A stretch of 64,000 nucleotides of DNA from Salinicoccus kekensis. GTDB taxonomy: Bacteria; Bacillota; Bacilli; Staphylococcales; Salinicoccaceae. Shown here piece after piece: positions 1 to 8,373 of the stretch. Position 1 is the first letter of the stretch. Every line of letters starts with the position of its first letter. The stretch covers positions 248,001-312,000 of the forward strand of contig NZ_OBQF01000002.1 in NCBI RefSeq assembly GCF_900220995.1, given 5' to 3'. The position numbers and the translations under genes were made by a program. The notes below the pieces were generated by a model. That model did not search any database. It was not told the DNA's origin and worked only from the letters and a program-made list of their open reading frames with translations.

Positions 1-742
1 AGGTGAAGTGGAGGTGGAGGCCGGTGCCGAACCGAACTATCTGAACGTCGTCATTTTCTACATTACTGTGTTCGTCATGTTCTTCATCGTCATCAACTAT
101 GCGAGCCAGATCGGCACGGAAATCGCGATGGAGAAATCGTCGCGGGTGATCGAAATGATCGTCTCGAGCGTCTCGCCGGTCAATCACCTGTTTGCGAAAA
201 TTCTCGCAATCATCTGCGTGAGCCTGACCCAGCTGTTCTTCTTCGTCGTGACGATCATCGCGGTCATCTACCTCGTCGATATCGGGGAGCTGATTTCGGA
301 ATTCGGCCTCGAGGCCAATGACCGCACCGTGCCGATGATCATCTACAGCCTGATCTTCCTGCTGCTCGGGCTCGTGTTGTACTTGTCGGTGTCCGCCCTG
401 CTCGGCTCGTTTGTTAGCCGGATGGAAGATCTGCAGCAGGCGCTGCTGCCGGTTACGATGATGTCGCTCGGCGGCATGTATTTAGGGATGTTCAACCTGT
501 TCGATCCGGGCAACCTGCTTGTCCGCATCACCAGCTACTTCCCATTCTTCACACCGTTCGTCATGCCTTTACGGGTTTTAGATCCGGATACGTCGCATGT
601 GACGGTGCTGATTGGCATCATCGTTGTGCTTATCACCATCGGGATCGCCGTCTACTTCGCCGCCCGGATTTACAAGGGCAGCATACTGTCGACGGACCAG
701 GGCATAATCAAAAATATAAGGAAATTCAATAAAGGCGAATGA
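1..742 (+). CDS. ABC-2 type transporter permease, NatB/YhaP-like (5' end outside window)
   Basis: The reading frame is open from the first bases, so only the C-terminal part is present (about 247 codons). It shows a run of hydrophobic segments typical of the ABC-2 permease C-terminal half: a first helix at roughly residues 10-30 of the visible part, then the conserved linker containing EKSSRVIEMIVSS, then four or five more helices ending in a short basic tail. The EK-S-R-x-x-E motif after the first helix is characteristic of NatB/YhaP/DrrB-like sodium or drug export permeases. The ATPase partner is presumably upstream, outside the window. It ends just before a strong terminator. Substrate cannot be told from sequence. 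Confidence 0.85.
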   Translation, partial: GEVEVEAGAEPNYLNVVIFYITVFVMFFIVINYASQIGTEIAMEKSSRVIEMIVSSVSPVNHLFAKILAIICVSLTQLFFFVVTIIAVIYLVDIGELISEFGLEANDRTVPMIIYSLIFLLLGLVLYLSVSALLGSFVSRMEDLQQALLPVTMMSLGGMYLGMFNLFDPGNLLVRITSYFPFFTPFVMPLRVLDPDTSHVTVLIGIIVVLITIGIAVYFAARIYKGSILSTDQGIIKNIRKFNKGE

Positions 743-746
743 TGGA

Positions 747-775
747 AACCCGGGGCTCCCCGGGTTTTTTATTTT
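747..775 (+). terminator. Intrinsic terminator of the NatB-like gene
   Basis: AACCCGGGG and CCCCGGGTT pair around a very short loop and are followed by TTTTTATTTTT, five bases after the stop codon. Confidence 0.85.
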
Positions 776-794
776 TGAATTATGAGGCGATCAC

Positions 795-1258
795 ATGGCC
801 TTAAAAATCACCGTGAATGAGCAGCAGGAGAATAAAACTGCTCACTCAACTTCAAAAATCACCGTGAATGAGCAGCTGCGGGTCAAATCTGCTCACTCAG
901 CTTCAAAAATCGCCGTGAATGAGCAGCAGGAGAATAAAACTGCTCACTCAGCCTTAAAAATCACCGTGAATGAGCAGCAGGAGAATAAAGCTGCTCACTC
1001 AACCTTAAAAATCACGTTAACTAAACACTTGGGAGCCTCTGCCGTTCAGATGTCCTTGAAAATCATGCTAACTAAACACTTGGGAGCCTCTGCCGTTTAG
1101 ATGGTCGTGAAAATCATGCTAACTAAACACTTGGGAGCCTCTGCCGTTTAGATAACCTTAAAAATCACGCTAACTAAACACTTGGGAGCCCGTGCCGTTC
1201 AGATGGCCTTGAAAATCTTCGTATCTGAACGGCGGCGTTCGAAAGATACTCCCAAAAC
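795..1258. repeat. Tandem array of nine 51-bp dyad units, two main families
   Basis: Units begin with a conserved (T/G)AAAAATC segment at 803, 854, 905, 956, 1007, 1058, 1109, 1160 and 1211, an exact 51-bp period. Units 1-4 carry the imperfect dyad GAATGAGCAG ... CTGCTCACTC. Units 5-8 carry a different dyad, CTAAAC ... GTTTAG, around a GGGAGCC centre. The last unit is divergent and has arms GTATCTGAAC ... GTTCGAAAGATAC. The array fills the gap between the convergent NatB-like and nagB genes, each of which has its own terminator outside the array. A 101-codon open frame across it arises because 51 is a multiple of three; it has no ribosome site and I do not call it a gene. Confidence 0.9.
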
Positions 1259-1261
1259 GCC

Positions 1262-1295
1262 AAAAAAGAAGCCGGGAAAAATCCCAGCTTCTTCT
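1262..1295 (-). terminator. Intrinsic terminator of nagB
   Basis: On the minus strand AAGAAGCTGGG pairs with CCCGGCTTCTT (one T-G wobble) around TTTTT-rich loop bases and is followed by TTTTT. It lies 16 bases after the nagB stop. Confidence 0.8.
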
Positions 1296-1310
1296 CAATC
1301 ATAAATAAAG

Positions 1311-2033
1311 TTACTCCCCGGCCGCTTCCTTATCGACGATGACGGTCACGTCATCATGTTTCTGAAGTATAGTGACAGGAATGTCCTCAGTCACTTCACC
1401 GTTCAGCAGTGCATCGACGGCATACTGCTTTCCTTCGCCTGAAGCGAGGAAGAGGATCGATTTCGTCTCCATGATCGTCTTCAGCCCCATCGACAGGGCT
1501 TCGGTCGGTACATCTTCAACTTTTTCAAAAAATCTTGAGTTATCTTTAATCGTCAGGTCGGTCAGTCCGACGACCTGGGTCACACTGTCAAATGGAGTAC
1601 CGGGTTCATTAAAACCGATATGTCCGTTGCGGCCGACGCCGAGCAGCTGCAGGTCGATGCCGCCGAGGTCCTTGATCAGCTGTTCATAATTCTCGACTTC
1701 AGCCTGAAGGTCCTCCGCCTTGCCATCGGGCAGATGTGTATTTTCCAGAGGAAGGTCGATTTTATCAAAAAATTCCTCGTGCATAAAATGGTGGTAGCTC
1801 TGCGGGTCGCCCTCGCCGAGACCGACATACTCATCCAGGTTCACTGTGTGGACTTTCGATAAGTCGATCTTGTTTTCGTTCAGCATATCCGCCAGATATT
1901 CATACATCCTGTGTGGGGTCGACCCTGTCGCAAGCCCCAATGTGATATCCGGTTTATTTTTTATAGCCTGATAAATAATTTCTGCAGCTTCTTTACTCAT
2001 GGCGTCATAATCGTGCGCTTTAATGACCTTCAT
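1311..2033 (-). CDS. nagB: Glucosamine-6-phosphate deaminase
   Basis: A 240-residue enzyme converting glucosamine 6-phosphate to fructose 6-phosphate and ammonia, the committing step of amino-sugar catabolism. Family signatures are visible: the phosphate-binding LGLATGSTP near residue 35, VNLDEYVGL near 65, and LLGVGRNGHIGFNEPG near 130, which holds the catalytic Asp/His region. Length matches Gram-positive NagB (about 240-252), shorter than the E. coli allosteric form. The ATG is preceded by GGAGG at about 7 bases. No nagA is adjacent. A sigma-A-like promoter (TAGACA-17 bp-TATTAT) lies upstream. Confidence 0.95.
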   Translation of the reverse strand: MKVIKAHDYDAMSKEAAEIIYQAIKNKPDITLGLATGSTPHRMYEYLADMLNENKIDLSKVHTVNLDEYVGLGEGDPQSYHHFMHEEFFDKIDLPLENTHLPDGKAEDLQAEVENYEQLIKDLGGIDLQLLGVGRNGHIGFNEPGTPFDSVTQVVGLTDLTIKDNSRFFEKVEDVPTEALSMGLKTIMETKSILFLASGEGKQYAVDALLNGEVTEDIPVTILQKHDDVTVIVDKEAAGE

Positions 2034-2058
2034 AGTAAACCTCCAATCAATCTTTCAT

Positions 2059-2087
2059 ATAATAGTACTATATCAGGAAGTTGTCTA
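2059..2087 (-). promoter_or_regulatory. Putative promoter of nagB
   Basis: Read on the minus strand, TAGACA (2087-2082) and TATTAT (2064-2059) are separated by 17 bp, about 25 bases upstream of the nagB start. Confidence 0.5.
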
Positions 2088-2125
2088 TTCAACCATAAAA
2101 AATTCAACGATATAGAAAGTTTTTA

Positions 2126-3700
2126 TCATTTTTCCAAATCTTTCAAATATGGGAAACTGCTCGGATACTGGTAATAGCCAGACAAGTCCTCATTCAGTCC
2201 GGCAAGCAGCACGGAATGGTAGACCGGGACGAGCGGCGCTTCATCAACGATGATCTGCTGGGCATCTTCATAGAGCTGCAGCCGTGCTTCTTCATCCGTC
2301 TCCGTCCTCGCTTCATCCAGCATTGCATCGACTTCCTCGTTCGCATAACGCGTCCGGTTGCCCGGTGCACCCATATTATCCGAATGGAACATCGGATAAA
2401 GTCCGTAATCCGCATCGAGCGTCACCGTGCCCCAGCTGCCCATGAAGACATCATGGCTGCCGTTTGCGGTGTATTCCTGATAGGCCCCTGACTCCATCTG
2501 GTTGATTTCCAGATCGATGCCGAGCTCTGAAAGCTCACCCTGGATGAATGTCGCAATGTCCGCATTCGTCCGGTCGTTCACCACGATCTCCGCAGAGAAT
2601 CCGTCACCGTGCCCCGCTTCTTCAAGCAGCTCCCTTGCCGCCTCGATATCATGTTCAATCGGCTCGATGTTTTCACTGTAGCCGTTCACCGTCGGGTTCA
2701 GCGGTGTCGTTGCGACTGCCGGGATGCCTTCAAGCATTTCATTGATGATGGCTTCCTTATCGATCGCCATTGCGATTGCACGTCTGACATCCGGGTCATC
2801 GAACGGTTCGACTTCCGTATTGAAGCCCATATACGTCATATTGGCACTTTCATTCTGCTCGACATAAGTGCCGTCGGTACCGTCGATCTGTTCCACATCA
2901 CCCGGGTTCACCGGGTAGATCAGATCTGCATCCCCGGTCGATAGCTCGGCGATCCGTGTCGCATCTTCGGGAACGGTCTTGAATGTCACGCCGGCAGGAT
3001 TCGCAGGCTCACCCCAGTACTCTTCATTCCTGACGAGTGTCACTTGATCCCCTTCTACGATTTCATCAAATTTGAAGAAGCCCGTCCCGACCGGATTCCT
3101 GTGCACTTCAGTCAGCGGATCCCCGCCTTCCTCCATCTGCGCGTAATCCTCATCGATCACTTCTTTGCTGATCATATGTCCGCCCGGGTGCGCAAGATGT
3201 GCCGGGAGCGCCGCGAATGGTTCTGCGGTATGAATATGGACAGTGCGGTCATCGATGATTTCTACTTCAGAGATTTCGGTGAATAAAAATTCAAGCGGCG
3301 CGCCGACCTCCGCGTCGCGCACACGGTCCAGATTCGCCTTCACCACTTCGGCATTGAATTCGCTGCCGTCATGGAAAGTGATGCCGTCACGCAGGACGAA
3401 TTCCCAAGTCGTTTCTTCGATCTGCTCATATGACTCGGCAAGCCCCGGCTCAAGCTCCAGATCCTGATTGAGCTTCACCAGTGTTTCGTAGATGTTCGTC
3501 ATGACATACAGGGAATACCCGTCATTCGCTGCGTGCGGATCCAGTGAACTCGGCAGCGACAGCAGGCTGAAGTTGATATGTTCACCCTCATTCTCCTCCG
3601 CTGACTCCCCGTTATCCGCAGCCTCTTCGACCCCGCTGTCATCCGCGCAGGCGGTGAGCATGAGCAAAGCGCCAAACAATAATATGTATAACTTTTTCAT
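2126..3700 (-). CDS. Peptide/nickel-type ABC substrate-binding lipoprotein (family 5), orphan
   Basis: A 524-residue family 5 extracellular solute-binding protein. The N-terminus is a lipoprotein signal peptide with lipobox LTAC at about residue 18, followed by an acidic D/E-rich linker. The body shows SBP_bac_5 hallmarks: a LDPHAANDG segment, the WEFVLRDGITFHDGS motif near residue 115, and VRRAIAMAIDKEAI around 310. The ATG has GGAGG nine bases upstream. No permease or ATPase genes are adjacent, so it must share a transporter encoded elsewhere. It resembles the second orphan binding protein at 22626-24314. The ligand is unknown; oligopeptide, dipeptide or glutathione are family possibilities. 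Very acidic composition fits a halotolerant host. Confidence 0.88.
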   Translation of the reverse strand: MKKLYILLFGALLMLTACADDSGVEEAADNGESAEENEGEHINFSLLSLPSSLDPHAANDGYSLYVMTNIYETLVKLNQDLELEPGLAESYEQIEETTWEFVLRDGITFHDGSEFNAEVVKANLDRVRDAEVGAPLEFLFTEISEVEIIDDRTVHIHTAEPFAALPAHLAHPGGHMISKEVIDEDYAQMEEGGDPLTEVHRNPVGTGFFKFDEIVEGDQVTLVRNEEYWGEPANPAGVTFKTVPEDATRIAELSTGDADLIYPVNPGDVEQIDGTDGTYVEQNESANMTYMGFNTEVEPFDDPDVRRAIAMAIDKEAIINEMLEGIPAVATTPLNPTVNGYSENIEPIEHDIEAARELLEEAGHGDGFSAEIVVNDRTNADIATFIQGELSELGIDLEINQMESGAYQEYTANGSHDVFMGSWGTVTLDADYGLYPMFHSDNMGAPGNRTRYANEEVDAMLDEARTETDEEARLQLYEDAQQIIVDEAPLVPVYHSVLLAGLNEDLSGYYQYPSSFPYLKDLEK

Positions 3701-3791
3701 ATATAAAACCCCTCCTTATATTCATTGATATTATACATAGTATCAGACTAGGAATAAAGATAATTTTCACTTTTTTGTTTCAAATAAAAAA

Positions 3792-3814
3792 ATAAGCCGT
3801 CATCGCGGCTTATT
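3792..3814 (-). terminator. Hairpin at the 3' end of the SRPBCC gene
   Basis: AATAAGCCG and CGGCTTATT form a nine-base stem overlapping the stop codon. On the minus strand the stem runs into TTTTTTATTTG. Confidence 0.7.
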
Positions 3815-4247
3815 TCTCTATATGGTCCACCAGCTTGTCCATGCTGCGGTTCATGATGAGGCCGATGACGGGTTTCATCGCACCGGCAAGCACTTTCGCC
3901 CTTGTTTTTGCGTTGCGCAGTTCCGAACGCACTGAAATGTCCACGCCGCCGTTGTTCGGCACGACCGTGAAGTGCGTGATCACATCCGCCTGTCTGAATC
4001 TTGAGCGGACGGCGATTTTCCGATCATCGGCGTATTCGACGACTTCACTGCGGAAGCGGTATGTCTTCCCTTTGACGCTCAGCGTTGTGAGGAACTTCGC
4101 CCCTTCCTCCCTTTTTTCATTGGTGCTGTACTCGATCCTGTCGATGATGCCGAAGACTTCCTGCAGCTTCCGATCGTCATTGATGAATTCAAAAACTTCT
4201 TCAGGGGTCGCCGAAACGTCCCATTTCTGATAATTGTAGATTTCCAT
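3810..4247 (-). CDS. SRPBCC (START/polyketide cyclase-like) small protein
   Basis: 145 residues with the SRPBCC pattern: an N-terminal strand, the ATPEEVFEFINDDRKLQEV helix motif at about residues 14-32, repeated amphipathic strands, and a long C-terminal helix ending in MDKLVDHIEK. Proteins of this fold bind hydrophobic ligands in a central cavity; this one has no residues that fix a substrate. It stands alone between the peptide-binding lipoprotein and a divergent acetyltransferase. Function unknown beyond the fold. Confidence 0.75.
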   Translation of the reverse strand: MEIYNYQKWDVSATPEEVFEFINDDRKLQEVFGIIDRIEYSTNEKREEGAKFLTTLSVKGKTYRFRSEVVEYADDRKIAVRSRFRQADVITHFTVVPNNGGVDISVRSELRNAKTRAKVLAGAMKPVIGLIMNRSMDKLVDHIEK

Positions 4248-4389
4248 ATATGATTCACTCTTTCCTGATTGTTATAGGGTTCTCCGTCAATATACCCAAT
4301 TATAAGAAACATATTTTGAAAACACAATTATTCTTTCATTTTTCAGAACATTCCATTATGATGAGTTTATTGAAGAGGAGTTGGACGTC

Positions 4390-4812
4390 ATGATTCATCT
4401 TTCTACAGAGAGAGGCATTTCAAAAGAAGCTTTGCTGGAATTTTATTCCGCAAAACAGATCAAGAAGTATGAGAACCGGGATGATGCGCTGTACGAGGCG
4501 GTCGTGAAATCGGATTACCTCGTGACGGCCTGGGACGGCCACAGGCTCGTCGGAATCATCCGTTCATCGGGGGATCATATCTTCACACAATACATAAACA
4601 ATATCCTGATCCATGACGACTACCTCACGAAGGGCATCGGTTCAAAGATGATGGATATGTATCTCGAGGAGACCCGGGAAGTCATGGACCTCTACATGAT
4701 GTCGGGCAGGAAGGTCGCGAAGGCCTTCACCATCAACTGGTTCGAATACCGCGGCTTTAAAAGGGTCGCCGAAGTCGAGGGCTTCCAGGTCTTCCATAAG
4801 AAGCAGGGATGA
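4390..4812 (+). CDS. GNAT family N-acetyltransferase
   Basis: 140 residues when started at the ATG at 4390, which sits nine bases after GAGGAG; an in-frame TTG at 4381 is too close to that ribosome site. The GNAT core is recognisable: strand-turn AWDGHRLVGIIRSSGD, the strand YINNILIHDDYL, and the acetyl-CoA loop KGIGSKMMDMYLE near residue 85 (usual form Q/R-x-x-G-x-G/A). The C-terminal WFEYRGFKRV motif is also typical. Substrate unknown. It ends in a bidirectional terminator shared with the convergent yitT gene. Confidence 0.85.
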   Translation: MIHLSTERGISKEALLEFYSAKQIKKYENRDDALYEAVVKSDYLVTAWDGHRLVGIIRSSGDHIFTQYINNILIHDDYLTKGIGSKMMDMYLEETREVMDLYMMSGRKVAKAFTINWFEYRGFKRVAEVEGFQVFHKKQG

Positions 4813-4840
4813 AAAAAAGACAGGTTGCCCTGTCTTTTTT
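4813..4840. terminator. Bidirectional terminator, GNAT gene / YitT gene
   Basis: AAAAAAGACAGG-TTGC-CCTGTCTTTTTT is a perfect stem with A- and T-tracts on either side, between two convergent genes. Confidence 0.9.
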
Positions 4841-4843
4841 GCT

Positions 4844-5737
4844 TTATATGAAGTAGTTGCCGAGCACGCTGTTCACATCATGCACGACGACGAATGCATT
4901 TTCATCGTACCGCTTGATGAGCCGCTTCAGCCGCGTCAACTGGGATTTATTGATGACGACATATAGTACGTCCTTATCCTTCTTCGAATAAAATCCGCGC
5001 CCGTTCATGATTGTCACACCGCGCCGGATTTCCGTATTGATCATCTTGCCGAGCACTTCCGGCTTTTCGGTGATGATCGTGATCGCCTTCTTCGGATTCA
5101 TACCTTCTATGATGAAGTCCATCACCTTCGTCGCAACGTACAGTGCGATCACGGTGAGGAGCGCCTGCTCGAGCGTCATCACGGTCAGGCCGATGGCCAC
5201 AACGATCAGATCGAAGAACAGAAGTGCATACGAGACGTTGACGTCCAGGTATTTGTTGGCCATACGGGCAAGTATCGTCGTTCCGGCGGTCGTCGAACCG
5301 ATGCGGATGATCAGCCCGATGCCGAGCCCGATGAAGAGGCCCCCGAACACGGTGTTCACAAGAATCTCATTCGACTCGATCTGCCAGTCTTCCGTGATCC
5401 ACAGCATGAGCGATGTCATCGGGATCGTGATGATCGTATAATACATCGCCCGCTTGCCGAGGAACCTGAAACCGACGATCAGAATGAGGAAGTTCAGCAC
5501 AAGGTTGCTGAGCGCCGTCGGGATGCCGTATGCGTAGAAGAGGATGATCGATATCCCGATGAAGCCCCCTTCACCAAGGTTTCCGGCAATCATGAACGAG
5601 TTGACGCCTATTGCGAATAAAAAAGATCCCACGATGATCGTGATGAAATTGATGATCGTCTGCTGAGTGATTTTAGGGTTGAAAGAAATCTTCTTCTTTT
5701 CAAAATTCGTCTGTTTGAGCTTTTTCCTGATCTTCAT
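4844..5737 (-). CDS. YitT/DUF2179 family membrane protein
   Basis: 297 residues. After a short basic N-terminus come five or six predicted transmembrane helices (about residues 28-210) with the family GxxNxFMIAGNLGEGG region near residue 45 and GSTTAGTTILARMANK near 150. A soluble C-terminal domain (about 215-290) is the DUF2179 domain, with RRGVTIMNGRGFYSKKDKDVLYVVI. The family is common in Bacillota in several copies; its function is not firmly established. The ATG follows GGAGGAGG. A promoter TTGAAA-17 bp-TATGCT lies upstream on the minus strand. Confidence 0.88.
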   Translation of the reverse strand: MKIRKKLKQTNFEKKKISFNPKITQQTIINFITIIVGSFLFAIGVNSFMIAGNLGEGGFIGISIILFYAYGIPTALSNLVLNFLILIVGFRFLGKRAMYYTIITIPMTSLMLWITEDWQIESNEILVNTVFGGLFIGLGIGLIIRIGSTTAGTTILARMANKYLDVNVSYALLFFDLIVVAIGLTVMTLEQALLTVIALYVATKVMDFIIEGMNPKKAITIITEKPEVLGKMINTEIRRGVTIMNGRGFYSKKDKDVLYVVINKSQLTRLKRLIKRYDENAFVVVHDVNSVLGNYFI

Positions 5738-5772
5738 CGGGCCGCCTCCTCCATAATAATTATCACCGCTAT

Positions 5773-5801
5773 AGCATATAGCTTTTGGTATAATATTTCA
5801 A
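5773..5801 (-). promoter_or_regulatory. Putative promoter of the YitT gene
   Basis: On the minus strand TTGAAA (5801-5796) and TATGCT (5778-5773) are 17 bp apart, about 36 bases upstream of the start codon. Confidence 0.5.
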
Positions 5802-5830
5802 TATTTGGAGGAGAAGTTTAAGTATTCCCA

Positions 5831-6712
5831 CTACTTCCGGGGTTTCATCAGTGAGACAGCGCCCCGCGCCACTGAAATGTCCATATCCCTGTAATCGTGG
5901 ACGTCCCCGTCTATGTTCATATGGGAAAGGCCGGCCGCCCTGATTCGAGCCTCCCCGGCGGTGAGGTAAGTGACCTTTTCATGGTCCGTCAGATTGCCTT
6001 TGACTGCGAGGAAGACGAGATGGAGGGCTTCGAATACATTCACAGGTTCGATGTTGATGATATGGAGCAGGCCGTCCTCCGCCTCCGCTTCTTTGATGAG
6101 CCGGCCGAGGCTCCCGACCGACCGCAGTTTTGAGATGATCGTGAGCACCGAGGCCGACTGCACTTCCGTATCACGGGTCTTTATCGTCACACTGTACTTT
6201 TTTAAGCGGAGGAGCATCTTGATGCCGGCGAATAGGTATGCGAGGCGGCCGGTCTTATGTTTGATGCGTGCATCCACTTCGGCAAAAGCCGTCATGAATG
6301 CACCGAGCGCGATCAGATAGCTCGCATGCCTGTCATCCATCCTGATGATGTCGATAGGGACCGGGGTGGAGGCCCCGAGTATCCGGATCGCCTTTTTCGC
6401 ATCGAGCGGGATGCCGTGGACGCGGGCGAGGTCATTCACCGTGCCGGTCGGGATGACGGCGATGGGGATTTCAAGCCCCTCCTTCAGCACCGCATCCATC
6501 ACTTCACTGATCGTGCCGTCCCCTCCGACGGCAATGACGAGATCTTTATTTGCAGCATGGGCTGAAATGATGCCGCCCGCACCGCTCTCCGGCGTCTGTT
6601 TGATCATCACTTCATAACCGGTCCCGTTCAGCTGATGTATCAGCGCCGATTCAATCCCGCGTCTTTTAAATTGTCCGGATTTCCTGTTGATCACAACGAG
6701 CGCCTGCTTCAT
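5831..6712 (-). CDS. Diacylglycerol kinase-like lipid kinase (DagK/YegS family)
   Basis: About 293 residues from the ATG at 6712, chosen because AAAGGCGGG lies just upstream; an ATG 18 bases earlier has no ribosome site. The catalytic-domain signature VVINRKSG opens the protein, GGDGTISEVMDAV (the nucleotide-binding GGDGT motif) is near residue 65, and VIPTGTVNDLARVHGIP near 90 matches the PxGTxNDxAR motif of the DAGK catalytic family. The C-terminal beta-sandwich half ends with NIDGD followed by DYRDMDI. The family phosphorylates diacylglycerol or related lipids at the membrane face. No operon partner; the exact lipid cannot be told. Confidence 0.88.
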   Translation of the reverse strand: MKQALVVINRKSGQFKRRGIESALIHQLNGTGYEVMIKQTPESGAGGIISAHAANKDLVIAVGGDGTISEVMDAVLKEGLEIPIAVIPTGTVNDLARVHGIPLDAKKAIRILGASTPVPIDIIRMDDRHASYLIALGAFMTAFAEVDARIKHKTGRLAYLFAGIKMLLRLKKYSVTIKTRDTEVQSASVLTIISKLRSVGSLGRLIKEAEAEDGLLHIINIEPVNVFEALHLVFLAVKGNLTDHEKVTYLTAGEARIRAAGLSHMNIDGDVHDYRDMDISVARGAVSLMKPRK

Positions 6713-6805
6713 GTCATCCCGCCTTTTCATATATCATATACAAAAGTTTACCAGAATTCCCGCGCTCCATGGCTGCTTTCATCCAAATAAAACACCCGTC
6801 CAATC

Positions 6806-6835
6806 AAAAAAGACACAACCCCGGAGGGTTGTGTC
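6806..6835 (-). terminator. Terminator of the pyruvate kinase-like gene
   Basis: On the minus strand GACACAACCC-TCCG-GGGTTGTGTC is a perfect ten-base stem followed by TTTTTTG, overlapping the stop codon. Confidence 0.9.
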
Positions 6836-8330
6836 AGAATTGCTGTTCTGCGATATTCAATGCACGGAGCATCGATGTCTTCTTATGATGGTGATCCTCG
6901 AACTTCCTTAAGATGTCATCGACTGCCCGGACGCCGCTTACGATATAGTCGCCCTTGTTCAGCATGATGCATTCGGCCCTTGAGCCGGCGACGACATCGG
7001 AGATCTCCGAACGGGTCGGTATGCCGCTCTTGACGAGTGATTCCAGCACCTGTGTGGCCCAGATCACCGGTGTATGCCCGGCTTCACAGATCCACAGGAG
7101 TTCTTCCTGTATCTCACTCAGCCGCTCATAGCCGATTTCGACCGCAAGGTCGCCGCGTGCGACCATCACGCCGAACGGTCTTTTTGCGCTGGCGCTCACG
7201 ATGATCTCAGGCATGTTGTCGATCGCCTCGACCGTCTCTATCTTTGCGACGATCGGCAGGTCCGCCCGTTCCCCCTCGAGCACCGCTTCAAGCGCCGCTT
7301 CGATCTCCTGCATGTCCCTTGCCGATTTGATGAACGAGAATGCGATGACATCCGCATGCTTTGAGACGAATTCCAAATCCTTATAGTCTTTTTCAGTGAG
7401 CACCGAAAGGTCGAGGTCGAGATCTGGGAAGTTGATGCCCTTTTCGGTTTTGACTCTCACACCGTTCTCCTTGACCGCCTTCGTCGTTTCGCATATCAGT
7501 CCCTCGTCCTTGATCTCAACGACTTCAGCTTCGATATGGCCGTCATCCAGCTTGATGAGCTGGCCCTTATCCACTTTCTTCAACACTTCGGGGACCGTCG
7601 TATTGATCGCGATCTCGACGCCGGCCGACAGTGTCATTGCTTCCTGGTTCGATAATAAAAACTTCTCACCGACGTAGAGTTTCGGGTTTCGCTTTGAAGT
7701 CAGCAGTGTCTTCACCCGGATCTTCGGCCCGCCGATATCCATCAGCACCCTGCATTTCCGGCCGCTTTCCTTTGAAGCTTCCTCTATGTTCTCTATCATC
7801 CTGCCCCAGGTGTGCTCGTCATCGTGGGCACAGTTTATACGTGCCATATCCATCCCGGCGTCAATCAGGCCGCGGACGAGCTTTTTATCTTCGGCGGCTT
7901 CGGTCGGCATCGTCACAAGCACATGCGTGTTCCGGTCATCCACCGCGTCGCCGAAAATTTCTGCGGTGTGGTTATTCAATAAGTTGTAACGTTCTTCAAA
8001 CGTCTGCATGGAGTGGTAATCGATATCCGGATCTTCAAGTTTTGTATCCGTGATGAGGCTCATCGTCTTGCAGACGGCATTGAGCGTCCCCATCACATCG
8101 GCTTCCAGCCTTCCAAGGGAGGATACGCCCCAGGGGATCAGCTCCTCCTGCAGATGACGCATATCCTTCTGCCTGAACGCCATATAATATGCCAGGTTCC
8201 GGGCGCTCACCCGGTAGGATTCCCGGATATCATATTCCTCCCACGAACGGTAAAGTTCCTCGCCGTCCCTGGTGACCCGTTCCCTCACTTTGAGCATCTC
8301 TTCCATTACATCGACAGCTTTTTTACGCAT
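6834..8330 (-). CDS. Pyruvate kinase homologue with helical N-extension and no C-terminal domain
   Basis: About 498 residues from the ATG six bases after GGGAGG. Residues 1-130 form a helical extension absent from ordinary pyruvate kinase. Residues 135-490 match the PK barrel with its inserted B domain: ARINCAHD (usual RLNFSHG), MDIGGPKIR (usual DTKGPEIR), EKGINFPDLDLDLSVLTEKD, the catalytic VAKIE, MVARGDLAVEIG, ATQVLES and PTRSEISDV. The allosteric C-terminal domain is missing. The K+-site Ser is Ala, Thr is Ile and the following Lys is Gly. The catalytic Lys, Glu and Asp remain. It may be a PK isozyme or a relative acting on another enolpyruvyl or oxo acid; activity is not certain. Confidence 0.8.
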   Translation of the reverse strand: MRKKAVDVMEEMLKVRERVTRDGEELYRSWEEYDIRESYRVSARNLAYYMAFRQKDMRHLQEELIPWGVSSLGRLEADVMGTLNAVCKTMSLITDTKLEDPDIDYHSMQTFEERYNLLNNHTAEIFGDAVDDRNTHVLVTMPTEAAEDKKLVRGLIDAGMDMARINCAHDDEHTWGRMIENIEEASKESGRKCRVLMDIGGPKIRVKTLLTSKRNPKLYVGEKFLLSNQEAMTLSAGVEIAINTTVPEVLKKVDKGQLIKLDDGHIEAEVVEIKDEGLICETTKAVKENGVRVKTEKGINFPDLDLDLSVLTEKDYKDLEFVSKHADVIAFSFIKSARDMQEIEAALEAVLEGERADLPIVAKIETVEAIDNMPEIIVSASAKRPFGVMVARGDLAVEIGYERLSEIQEELLWICEAGHTPVIWATQVLESLVKSGIPTRSEISDVVAGSRAECIMLNKGDYIVSGVRAVDDILRKFEDHHHKKTSMLRALNIAEQQF

Positions 8331-8373
8331 AACCATCCTCCCTTACATTAAAATCAAAAATCCGACTACCCAT

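Noticed and set aside
795-1100. 101-codon open frame across the first array
   Set aside because: 51-bp repeats keep any stop-free frame open; no ribosome site and no family match.
5805-5894. TTG-started short frame after the orphan promoter
   Set aside because: About 29 codons, its start is inside the ribosome-site sequence, and it is antisense to the lipid-kinase gene.
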